Origin: Myxococcus qinghaiensis
GTDB lineage: Bacteria > Myxococcota > Myxococcia > Myxococcales > Myxococcaceae
Reading direction: 5' to 3'
NCBI RefSeq assembly: GCF_024198215.1
Contig: NZ_JAKCFA010000023.1
Location: 1 to 64,000 of the forward strand
Length of the DNA: 64,000 nucleotides
The notes beneath the pieces were generated by a model. The model did no database searches and had not been told where the DNA came from. It saw only the letters and a list, made by a program, of their open reading frames with translations. This document shows positions 44,801 through 52,384 of the stretch, piece after piece. Made by a program: the position numbers and the translations under genes. How positions within the stretch are numbered: position 1 is the stretch's first letter; every line of letters starts with the position of its first letter.

Positions 44801-46980
44801 CGGCGAAGTTGGCGGAAATCGAACGGGCCTGGGCGGGAGATGTCCCTCCTTTTCTTCCCCGCCTCGCGGAAGTCCTGGAGGCCGCTGACATCGCGCCGCC
44901 TGACTGGATGAAGACGAAGTCGACGCGCCAGCCGGGAAAGGGTCGGGCCGCGGAGCTGGAGTCCTTGACCATGTCCCGGGTGCGGCAATGGACCACGGGC
45001 TATGCCAAGGAGGACGACGCGCCCGTCAGGTGGTCCTGCTGGTGTGGCCGGACGCACGGGCGCAGGCGTGCCTTCGAGCCGTGCGAACCCGGCTCCTGGG
45101 GCTGTGGCACGCCCGTCGTGTTGCGCCCGTCGACGCAGGAGCGGCGGGCCCTGCCGGCCTTGGGGCTCTGTGAGCCGGTCCTCCATCCGTGGAGGATGGA
45201 GAGCGCGGCCTGCCTGCTGGGACTGACGCTTCCCGAGTTGAAGGCGCAGCAGGTCCGGGTGGGCGCCGTGGTGCTCGGAATCCTCATGCGTCAGGCCTTG
45301 CGCAACGGAGCTCCAGGCGCCGCCGGTCGAAAGCGCCTGGAAGGGCGGCTGTCCGCCGCCGAGCGTGAAGCCCTGCTGCGCGGTCTGGAGACCCTGGAGC
45401 ATGACGTGGCCACGGGGGGCGCGGACCTCGTGGGGCGGTTCTTTCTCTCCAGCCTGGCGGTCCTGCCCAATACCTTTCATCCCACGGGTCTGCCGCCTGG
45501 GGCACCGGGGCTCGTGAAGTCACCGTTGACGGAGGCGTACCACCGGGTGCGTTTCGCATCCAACAGGCTCGCGGCCCTGCGCGCTTCAGGCGCCCGGCTC
45601 GTGATTGAAACGGCGCGGGCTTCCTTCCACGAGGCCGTCGAGGCCCTGTTCGGCTCGATGGACCAGGGAATGCACCGGGACGAACCCACGAGCCTCGCGG
45701 GCCTCATCACGCGCCTCTGGCCCCTGACGCGGGCGCCGGGGCTGCGCTCCGTGGTCCCAGGGCTCTTTCGCATGGAGGGCAGCCCGGTGGAGTCCGGCTT
45801 CGACGGCGCCTTCATCGAACGGGAGGTCGAGCGGCTTCCCCACGTCCATGCGCTCCTGTCTCGCGCTTCCCCCGCCAAGGTGCGTACCGACGCACGGGCA
45901 GAGGAAGATGCCGACAGCGACGACGAGGCGTGGGCCGAGTCACCTCATGAGGGCGTCGAGCTGGTGAGGCTGCGGATGGCTCGGACCTCGCCAGGGGGTA
46001 GCACCGTCGGCATCTTCTCGGCGGAGCAGGCCCTCTTCCTCCCACCGTTGCCCTCGCCCGCGCTCGAGCCTTTCTCGGCGGAGTTCTGGGAGGAGCGCGC
46101 CGCGCGAGAGCGCCTGCTCCGGCTTCATCTGCCTCGCTTGATGGGCCTCGTGGGGGCGTTCTCCACCTCGGACGCCGAACAGGTGGACGCGGGGCGGCAG
46201 CCGCCTGATGCGCCGCGGATGCCTCCTGGAAGCGTGGGGACCTTGGCGCTGAGGGAACTCATGGGGGCGTTGGTCCTGCGGGAGTCACGGCCCCTGGACC
46301 TCTGCCGCCTCCTCGAGGCCAGGCGGCCCACCCCGCTTGTCGAGGATGGGGCGCGGGCCAGCGTGTGGGTCGAGGAGAGGGTGCGGCGTGCCTTCCCAGG
46401 AGAGGGTGCATGGCTGTGGACCGCGCGTCGCTTGTTGGTGCGTGCGTTGGCGGGCTGGTGGAAGACGCGTCCTCGCGAGGGCGCCCCCTCGGGATGGTCC
46501 TGGGCGCCGCCGGACCAGAATGGTGCCGCTGGAGGCCGCCGCTTCGTGCCTCCGCTCGCGTCCGCAGCCTGGGCTCGATGGCCAGGCATGGAGGCGGCCA
46601 CGACACCCGTCCGCTTCCTCGTAGCGCATGCCGGACGCCCCGTGGAAGGGGTCTGGAGTCCGGTCCTTCTGAGGGCGCTGGGCCTGGAGGCCGGGGCGGT
46701 CCCCATGGGGACGGAGCTTCCCCAGACGCAGCCGACCCTGGAGGCCCCAGTGCCCCCGCCGGGGGCTGCGCCAGTGGTATCGCCGCAGCCCGAGGAGCTC
46801 CTGGTGGCGACCCCGTTGTTCGTGCCGCCTCCCATCCCGCCAGTGGGTGACGTGGACGAGGTTTCCCTTCTGGAGGTCACCATGGCGGCCTGGCTGGGCG
46901 ACAACACGCGGCTTCTCCCCGAGGTGTCGCTCCTCTCCACATCGATGGATGTCTGGCTGAAGCGAGGGCGGGTCTCATGA
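41857..46980 (+). CDS. Single-chain RNA polymerase beta/beta-prime-like protein, probably inactive
   Basis: From the TTG (GGGGG five bases upstream; an ATG at 41875 is the alternative) this is 1,707 residues. Residues 1-305 are unrecognised. The rest aligns by eye, in order, with RNAP beta then beta-prime. Beta part: FLQED at 311, YDLEAP at 353, VPEVDDRG at 397, the rif-region-like segment at 659-688, VKAGD at 747, VPPGVHGQVLD at 821, EDAPYREDGAP at 882, FDGVTGE near 912, AMERLWW at 969. Beta-prime part: RVRQWTTG near 1041, zinc cysteines 1061/1063/1076/1083, LTEAYHRVRFASNRL at 1224, FHEAVEALFG near 1258, LLEARRP near 1485. The NADFDGD position reads TSPGGST (1377-1383), and the GRHGNKG lysine segment is missing. 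Confidence 0.85.
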   Translation: MSNEQDMSASSVVRQLLSTLEQSSLREEARSLRQQFDQRGWAGLGAPDIALVAALVGRLQTFPPAAVVTPVAPLPVAVPPVREEPAQPEEMGWSPWENGSAWIDAIPRGRELLALLDELARCDEADAAATLLSRLFVGHLRYEAHVVDETPRLDSTVVIRRLRTVARHGDFMVSLAELVFPYPHGSIFQPIFRRHPYGLVVAIAPGWNACQFAYREEKDGGTLVPRTRQLVGHARGGELRDTLLIWLRRMSLLRLTGGEEVVELVRRVESALGPDPVEVSRQWNPVALAPSLSTPPGVTWDRLLGHERRAFLQEDRGAPGQQPRLWWGLERVLRMALPFTLAHKQARLCYRGYDLEAPTSPEVASRSGKSWFRRLTLKLELVFDDGRALPLSLPAGVPEVDDRGRMLLDGLWYRWVPRVLGKGLLSAGDARVQEPSFDEVFEEEVEEESPIPEQGAAPEEEGPEPELESPLELLKEEGLAPSSLRASRDPMVIGSLAGGSLCAFLESATYRKLMGISMRLASYEKDAHELPRSLPALLRGTVGRDDRLLLVSKVFLKAVLEPAPGMTTPEELLPILRHAVAMDAGTAPAWACPDVSADLRPGAWVPVEVARLTPGGDLSVPLRDAAGVVRLGVSMESLPQVNPRAGGTGGLGARGWIAQGLSHFAALPAGRLQSAAQVALHARPLPEGLRVVSVHGPRLCARWTMEAPPPPEHKAVRAREFSVRIPGLMQSEGVVAHRVLLSRGACVKAGDAWLEAERSLWAQLAGTRPRTTSLHEMNMWSLAANVFTFTPKKPTKDEAEEETILPLPSLKLPKAVERWFVPPGVHGQVLDIHEELERDKSGEGLAWRITLVVGTEAPSFPWSHLVLPDGRVLPFQEGLRREDAPYREDGAPAQLVIEDPTLAAISPSDVWFDGVTGELLERATAHVGTCFVLPATRDVLVGPDLQLRFRARDGEGIPASAEAPALSAMERLWWTAARPEDSAKLAEIERAWAGDVPPFLPRLAEVLEAADIAPPDWMKTKSTRQPGKGRAAELESLTMSRVRQWTTGYAKEDDAPVRWSCWCGRTHGRRRAFEPCEPGSWGCGTPVVLRPSTQERRALPALGLCEPVLHPWRMESAACLLGLTLPELKAQQVRVGAVVLGILMRQALRNGAPGAAGRKRLEGRLSAAEREALLRGLETLEHDVATGGADLVGRFFLSSLAVLPNTFHPTGLPPGAPGLVKSPLTEAYHRVRFASNRLAALRASGARLVIETARASFHEAVEALFGSMDQGMHRDEPTSLAGLITRLWPLTRAPGLRSVVPGLFRMEGSPVESGFDGAFIEREVERLPHVHALLSRASPAKVRTDARAEEDADSDDEAWAESPHEGVELVRLRMARTSPGGSTVGIFSAEQALFLPPLPSPALEPFSAEFWEERAARERLLRLHLPRLMGLVGAFSTSDAEQVDAGRQPPDAPRMPPGSVGTLALRELMGALVLRESRPLDLCRLLEARRPTPLVEDGARASVWVEERVRRAFPGEGAWLWTARRLLVRALAGWWKTRPREGAPSGWSWAPPDQNGAAGGRRFVPPLASAAWARWPGMEAATTPVRFLVAHAGRPVEGVWSPVLLRALGLEAGAVPMGTELPQTQPTLEAPVPPPGAAPVVSPQPEELLVATPLFVPPPIPPVGDVDEVSLLEVTMAAWLGDNTRLLPEVSLLSTSMDVWLKRGRVS

Positions 46981-49900
46981 GCACGGAGTCGATGGACGGA
47001 GCGACGTTGGTCTCGGCGGGGGAGCTGCGCACGGACGTCCTGGAGATCTTCCAGGCCGAGGCGCGCATGGAGCTCCTGTTGTCGGCGCCGGGCCTGTTGG
47101 CACAGCCTCCTCATGGACATGCGGCCCTCGCAAAGGAGCCGCACGCGGCCCTCCCCGCCAAGGCGACGCATGCCCACCGCCAGGCGCTCCTGGAGACGTT
47201 CGCCGGGCAGTTGGATGGACTTCCCCAGACGACGGAGTGGGAAGCGCGCATCGCGGAGTGGGTTTGCAAGCTCTCCGCCGCCGAGGCCCGTGTTCTCCAC
47301 CATCAACCGGGTCCCCTCTTCAGCCGGCTCATCAGCCGTCCGACGAGCAGCCTCGTCCCCGTAGGACCCATCACGCGAGGCACCTTGCTTCGACCTCCTG
47401 GCGCGGAGCTGGACCTGACGCTCACGGGCGCGATGCATGAGCGGGCACGGGAATGGTTCAGGTCGCGCGCGGCGGAGTCGGAAGACATCTCGAAGGAGGT
47501 CCAGGCGCTGCTGGAGAACTCCTGGGCTGGCGGGATGGTGGGGGCGGAGGACCTGTACCTCAAGGTCCTCTCGGAGTTCTTCCTGGAGATGCTCCAGGGC
47601 GCCGACCTGACCGACAGCAATCCCTTGCTGGACGTGATGACGACGTTCCAGCGGGCGGCCTATCAGCAGGCCAAGGGCATCCTGAGGCGCTTCGGAGGCG
47701 TCTTCCTGGCGGACGTCGTGGGCCTGGGAAAGACATACATCGCCATGGCCCTGTTGCGGTACCTCCAGGACACGATGGACCGCCACGCACTGGTGATTGC
47801 GCCGCCCACCGTGTGCCCGACCTGGCAGGCGCTCGCCGACGACTTCGGAGTGAACCTCCGTACGCTGTCCCATGGAAAGCTGGAGGATCTTCCCAAATAC
47901 AGCCAGCGCCAGGTGCTCGTGGTGGACGAGTCCCACAACTTCCGAAACCCCGCGACGCGCCGCTACGAGCGAATCTGGGAGTGGCTGCATCCCAACAACG
48001 TCCCTTCGCGCCGGCAGGTGTTGCTGCTCTCCGCGACGCCCCAGAACAACAGCCCCCGGGATGTGATGCAGCAGTTGAAGCTCTTTCCGGAGAACTTCAC
48101 GCGGCTCCCCTTCCCTGGGGAATCCCTGGAGGACTACTTCAAGGCGGTGGAGGCGGGACGGGAGTCCCTCACCAATGTCCTCCAGCACGTCGTGGTGCGC
48201 CGCACCCGCCGCTTCATCCAGAACCACTACCGCGACGCGAAGCTCCCGGTGAAGCGGTCTGCTGGGGGGTACGATTGGGTGCCCATCCGCTTCCCGAAGC
48301 GCGTCTCGGGGCCAGAGCAGTGCTTGCGCTACCGCATCGAGGACACCTACGGCACCGGCCTGTACGAGCGAATCATCCAGGCGCTGGGCAGCATGGAATA
48401 CCCGCTCTATGGGCTGGCCGCCTACGTCCTGGAGATGCACCGCGACGATTCCCGCATGGTCGGCTTCCGGCAGGCGGGACAGAGCCTTCGAGGCTTGTTC
48501 AAGGTGCTGTTGCTCAAGCGGCTGGAGTCCAGTGAAGCCGCGTTCCGTGCCTCACTGGAGCGACTCCGGGCCCGGCTCCGGCGTGCCCTCTCGAATCTCC
48601 AGGAGGGCTTCGTCCTGGTCGTCGCGGAGGTGGAGGACGAAGGCGAGTCGACCCCGGGAGGCGACCAGATGCCCTCGGGGATGTTCCATGTGGACCGGCT
48701 GCGCACCGCCCTGGCGGCGGACCTGGACCGGGTGGACGAACTCCTGGGGGCCATGCATCAGCAGACCTCGGCGGCGGATGCGAAGCTCGCGCGTCTTCGG
48801 GCCTATCTGGCGGCACGTCCTCCCAGTGAGCACCGCACGCTCATCTTCACCCAGTTCACCGACACGGCGGAGTTCCTCCACGCTCACCTCCAGCAGGGGC
48901 ACGGTGTCGTCGAGAAGGTGACGGGGAGCAGCGGAAACGTCCGGCGGATTGCCCAGCGTTTCGCGCCCCGGGCCAATCCCGTGCGGGAGGGCTCCGAGCT
49001 GCCGAAGGGGGAGCAGATCGACCTGCTCATCTCCACGGACGTGCTCAGTGAAGGCATCAACCTCCAGGATGCCGACACCCTCATCAACTACGACCTGCAT
49101 TGGAATCCCGTGCGGCTCATCCAGCGCGCGGGACGTATCGACCGCCTGGGAAGTCTGAACGAGGAGATTCACATCTCCAGCTTCCTGCCGGAGCGGGCGC
49201 TCGAATCCAACCTGGGGCTCGAGCAGGTCCTCCGGCGGCGTATCCAGGAGTTCTTGAAGGTCTTTGGTGAAGACAGCCACATCCTTCCACTGGAGGAACG
49301 GCCCGATGTGGATGGTGTCCTGGACATCTATGCCGGAATGGCCCTGGAGAAGGCCGAGGCACAGGACGAGATGGATGCGCTCGGCCGCCATGCCGAACGC
49401 ATCCTGTCCATCCAGCAGATGGAGCCTGCCCGCTATTCGCGAATCCGCGCCCTGCGTCCTGGCCGCAGGGCGGCGACGCAATCCCGCCTCCCGGGAGTCG
49501 TTGCCACACGGTTGGGTTGGTACTGGGCCTTCTGGCGAGAACAGGATGAAGGGGGCATGGAGCGCATCGCCGATGTCGCTGGCCTGGACCTGCTCTTCAA
49601 TCATTCCCAGAAGACGGGTGTGCAGGAAGGAGGGCGGGTTGTCACGTGTCGGCAGCGCGCGAACCTGCTGGCGGAAGAGGCACGGCGGCTCTTCTCCAGT
49701 CTGGCGGAGAACGTTCGAGCGCAGAGGCAGAAGCCGGCGCTGAACATCAATGAGGAGTGGGTGCTCTCCTCGGTCGACGCCCTGCGCAAGGGGAGTGATG
49801 AAGCACGGCTCGCTACTCTGGAGGCCATGCGTCAGTGGATCCTCGCCGGTCAGTACAAGCCGAGCCTGCGTCTGGCCGCCGCCCGCTGGCGCAAGGAACA

Positions 49901-50024
49901 ACTGACGGGCGAAGCGCTCTTCCAGCAGATGGAGGCCATGCTCCGCTTCCCGCTCAAGAACGAAGTTCTCGGTGAAGAAGAGATGGTGGGGGTCGTCGTA
50001 GGGGAGGACCCCGGCGAGGCGTGA
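46977..50024 (+). CDS. SNF2/RapA-like helicase of pseudo-RNA-polymerase operon
   Basis: The 1,015-residue protein overlaps the upstream stop by ATGA. About 220 N-terminal residues precede a superfamily-2 SNF2-type motor: DVVGLGKT (Lys252), DESH near 317-320, LSATPQNN near 350, then TLIFTQFTD, LISTDVLSEGINLQ, and QRAGRIDRLGS near 716. A ~270-residue helical C-terminus follows. This order resembles HepA/RapA, the SNF2 ATPase that binds RNA polymerase, which is notable given the RNAP-like neighbour. No nuclease motif was seen. The right-hand 65-bp repeat begins two bases after its stop codon. Confidence 0.88.
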   Translation: MSTESMDGATLVSAGELRTDVLEIFQAEARMELLLSAPGLLAQPPHGHAALAKEPHAALPAKATHAHRQALLETFAGQLDGLPQTTEWEARIAEWVCKLSAAEARVLHHQPGPLFSRLISRPTSSLVPVGPITRGTLLRPPGAELDLTLTGAMHERAREWFRSRAAESEDISKEVQALLENSWAGGMVGAEDLYLKVLSEFFLEMLQGADLTDSNPLLDVMTTFQRAAYQQAKGILRRFGGVFLADVVGLGKTYIAMALLRYLQDTMDRHALVIAPPTVCPTWQALADDFGVNLRTLSHGKLEDLPKYSQRQVLVVDESHNFRNPATRRYERIWEWLHPNNVPSRRQVLLLSATPQNNSPRDVMQQLKLFPENFTRLPFPGESLEDYFKAVEAGRESLTNVLQHVVVRRTRRFIQNHYRDAKLPVKRSAGGYDWVPIRFPKRVSGPEQCLRYRIEDTYGTGLYERIIQALGSMEYPLYGLAAYVLEMHRDDSRMVGFRQAGQSLRGLFKVLLLKRLESSEAAFRASLERLRARLRRALSNLQEGFVLVVAEVEDEGESTPGGDQMPSGMFHVDRLRTALAADLDRVDELLGAMHQQTSAADAKLARLRAYLAARPPSEHRTLIFTQFTDTAEFLHAHLQQGHGVVEKVTGSSGNVRRIAQRFAPRANPVREGSELPKGEQIDLLISTDVLSEGINLQDADTLINYDLHWNPVRLIQRAGRIDRLGSLNEEIHISSFLPERALESNLGLEQVLRRRIQEFLKVFGEDSHILPLEERPDVDGVLDIYAGMALEKAEAQDEMDALGRHAERILSIQQMEPARYSRIRALRPGRRAATQSRLPGVVATRLGWYWAFWREQDEGGMERIADVAGLDLLFNHSQKTGVQEGGRVVTCRQRANLLAEEARRLFSSLAENVRAQRQKPALNINEEWVLSSVDALRKGSDEARLATLEAMRQWILAGQYKPSLRLAAARWRKEQLTGEALFQQMEAMLRFPLKNEVLGEEEMVGVVVGEDPGEA

Positions 50025-50025
50025 G

Positions 50026-50090
50026 GCCCGTGCCTCGACGCAATACCTCCTGAGGGGGATGGTCGGCCCCGGAGCCTTCGGGTGTCATCC
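50026..50090 (+). repeat. 65-bp direct repeat, right copy
   Basis: Ungapped match to 39179-39243 (61 of 65 bases). The central hairpin is kept through a C-to-T change that leaves a G:T pair (CCTCC-TGA-GGGGG). It begins immediately after the SNF2 stop and ends 57 bp before the second SitA-like gene. Confidence 0.93.
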
Positions 50091-50147
50091 CCGGAGATGA
50101 GGCGCGGCGCTTGTCGATGCGCTGGCGGCTGTCTTCAGGGGCCATCC

Positions 50148-51452
50148 ATGAGAGCGTTGGGAGTTCTTGCGCTGCTGCTGCTGGCGAGCGGCTGCGCGTC
50201 GACCCGTGTCGTGCGTCTGGATACGGGCGGGGGCAAGTCAATCGAATACACACCCATCGAGACCGAGCCCGTCGAGATGGATGAAGAGGAGTTCAAGGGC
50301 GCCGTCGCGCGGCTCGTGCCCGACCTGCGACTGGACGTCGTGTTCAAGGAGGTCGACCAGGAGGACCATCGCTCCACGAGCGTGGCCCAAGGGGGCGGAG
50401 CGCTGGGGCGTGCTGTCTCGTCAGCCCATGAGCGCATCTGTCAGAGGCAGGAGGACCCGATGGGCTGCCTGGGCATGATGACCGGTGGGCTCACGCTGGG
50501 GCCGACGGAGCGCAGGATGCTCGCGCTCTACTTCGCCTTCGATGGCGCCTGGGACGACGTCGAGGAGGACCTCCGCGACACGGTGAATGTCGCGGCCCTG
50601 CGGGGCCTGGTGACGACGATGTCCGGGACGGCGCTGAGGTCGCTGGTGGCTCCCGAGCCCATGACGAAGCCCATTCCGGTGACATGGGCGGCTTCGCTGA
50701 TTGCGTATCTCGGGACGGAGCCTGTCTGGAAGCTCGGGCAGGGCTTCTCGCAGCTGGTGGAAGAGTCACGCAACGCGGCGAGCTTCGAGGAACTGGAGCG
50801 CGTCGGGCATCGCTTCGGCGATGTGCTGGGCGAAAACGGCGCCCGCGTCCTGGTGATTGTCTCCCTGTCGGTGCTCGGCGGGAGGAATGCCATGACGGTG
50901 CGAGGACCGAAGATGCCGGGCTTCGCTCAAGCCGCGATACGCGCCCAGACGGAAGCGGGCTTTCAGCTCGCGGGTGCCCTGTCCGGAGACGTCCGGTCGC
51001 TTGCGCTCACGTCCGGGGGAGAGCTGCGAGTGACGCTCGCGCCAACGGCGATCGCCGCGGTCGCGATGGGGCCCGGTGCGGCTCCCATGGGGACGGCGGG
51101 TGGCATCCAGGGGGACGCAGAAGGCGCGGTGCACCCCATCTGCGCGGGCAAGGGCACGGCCTCTGAATCGGATGGCGGCCCGTGGGCACAGCGCTGTCAG
51201 GAGCTCTTCGGCAAGGCGGGGATGCGCCCGGAGGACCCGGCGAACCTGATTCGAATCAAGGGACATCGAGGGCCTCACTCCGAGGCCTACCACGCGCGGG
51301 TCTTCGAGTTGCTGAACGACGCGACGGGAGGATGCCGGGACGCTGGCGGGTGTCGGGCCGCGTTGACGCGCGAGCTCGCCAGGGTGGCTCGGGAGCTCGT
51401 CACGAAGGGAACGGAGTTGCGGACCCTCGTCACGAGTGGGGCCGAGGAGTAG
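50148..51452 (+). CDS. SitA-like polymorphic toxin lipoprotein (AHH-type end)
   Basis: The 434-residue protein has a clear lipobox (LLLLASGCAS) and AGGGG 7 bases before the ATG. The middle (residues 30-330) is a helical body with no catalytic motif. The C-terminus from about 372 (GHRGPHSEAYHARVFELL, then RELARVARELVTKG) resembles the AHH nuclease ends of SitA5-like toxins. Delivery would be by TraA/TraB-dependent outer-membrane exchange. No immunity gene follows: 283 bp without a convincing ORF separate it from the next secreted-protein gene. Confidence 0.75.
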   Translation: MRALGVLALLLLASGCASTRVVRLDTGGGKSIEYTPIETEPVEMDEEEFKGAVARLVPDLRLDVVFKEVDQEDHRSTSVAQGGGALGRAVSSAHERICQRQEDPMGCLGMMTGGLTLGPTERRMLALYFAFDGAWDDVEEDLRDTVNVAALRGLVTTMSGTALRSLVAPEPMTKPIPVTWAASLIAYLGTEPVWKLGQGFSQLVEESRNAASFEELERVGHRFGDVLGENGARVLVIVSLSVLGGRNAMTVRGPKMPGFAQAAIRAQTEAGFQLAGALSGDVRSLALTSGGELRVTLAPTAIAAVAMGPGAAPMGTAGGIQGDAEGAVHPICAGKGTASESDGGPWAQRCQELFGKAGMRPEDPANLIRIKGHRGPHSEAYHARVFELLNDATGGCRDAGGCRAALTRELARVARELVTKGTELRTLVTSGAEE

Positions 51453-51735
51453 CGGGTGGGGTGACGCTTCCACGTGCGCCTCACGGACCCGGAGCCCTCC
51501 TTCGACGCGCGGTCCTTGTCGCTCCGAGCCCGCACCGCTGACGCGGGCGATGTGACGGTTCCGACAGGCCGCGCGCGGCTGTTGGTGTCCGACACTTCCC
51601 GTGGGAGGTGCGGCACATCGCCCCGGGCTCGCGGGGAGGTGCGAGCGTCATTCATTGTCCCTTGTCATATTTCGCGGATGGGCTTGTGCGCGGTGAATTC
51701 CTATCTCGGCAACGGCAGCGTTATCGGGAGCGGAA
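51453..51735. other. Intergenic region downstream of orphan SitA-like gene
   Basis: No ORF with a ribosome site was found here on either strand. The bases just before 51736 (GGGAGCGGAA) are the ribosome site of the next gene. This is where an immunity gene would be expected. Confidence 0.5.
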
Positions 51736-52353
51736 ATGCGCAGAAGTCTGTTGGCGGCGGTGGTGGTCATTCTTTCCGCACTCGCCCTCACCTCGACATT
51801 CGACGTGTCGGCGGGGAGTGGCGAGGAGGCCCCTCCATCCCGGGAGCAGCCGGCCTTGGACGCCGCGCCGCGCTCTGACAGCCCCGGGCCCGTCGTCGTC
51901 ACCTGTCCCGTCGGAATCACCCAGGCGTCGTACATGCCCGGGCTGGGCGAGCTGACGAAGGACGTGACGGTGGCGGGGGCCACCACGCTGAGCAACTGCG
52001 TCACCATCCCCGCGTCGCGGGTGACGTCCGCGCGCCTGCCGCTCGACTCGAGCCTGCTCACGGGCTACTCGTGCGCGGACCTGCTGACGCCGCGCACGGT
52101 GCGCCAGGTGGTGACGTGGAACACGGGCGAGACGTCCACGCTGGTGTTCAGTCAGTCGCGAGAGCTGGCGCAGGGGCCGCTCACCGTCTTCACGCTGACG
52201 GGCACCGTGGAGTCGGGCGCCTTCGCGGAGGCCACCGCCATCTGGACGGTGACGTACCTCAACTCCGACATCGAGAAGGGCTGTGCGTCACCCGGTGGGC
52301 TCATCTGGCTGAGCGGGCCGTCCACGCTCGAGCTCATCCGCACCATGACGTGA
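51736..52353 (+). CDS. Secreted protein, tandem paralogue 1
   Basis: The 205-residue product has a signal peptide (MRRSLLAAVVVILSALALTS). The mature domain has conserved positions shared with the next gene: TCPVGITQASY, LSNCVTIPASRVTSARLPL, CADLL, RQVVTWNTGETST and SDIEKGCASPGGL. These cysteines could form two disulfides. Family and function are not recognised. Strong collinearity with the next gene shows a tandem duplication, now diverged. Confidence 0.75.
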   Translation: MRRSLLAAVVVILSALALTSTFDVSAGSGEEAPPSREQPALDAAPRSDSPGPVVVTCPVGITQASYMPGLGELTKDVTVAGATTLSNCVTIPASRVTSARLPLDSSLLTGYSCADLLTPRTVRQVVTWNTGETSTLVFSQSRELAQGPLTVFTLTGTVESGAFAEATAIWTVTYLNSDIEKGCASPGGLIWLSGPSTLELIRTMT

Positions 52354-52384
52354 GTCGTTGGAAAAATTTGGGAGGAGGCTGCTC

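Noticed and set aside
43261-45480. 739-codon minus-strand ORF under the RNAP-like gene
   Set aside because: Antisense shadow with low-complexity product; the plus-strand frame has clear homology blocks.
45895-45940. Acidic run EEDADSDDEA as a surviving NADFDGD catalytic motif
   Set aside because: It lies in a charged linker before the aligned barrel position and lacks the DxDxD spacing in a strand-loop context; the aligned position reads TSPGGST.
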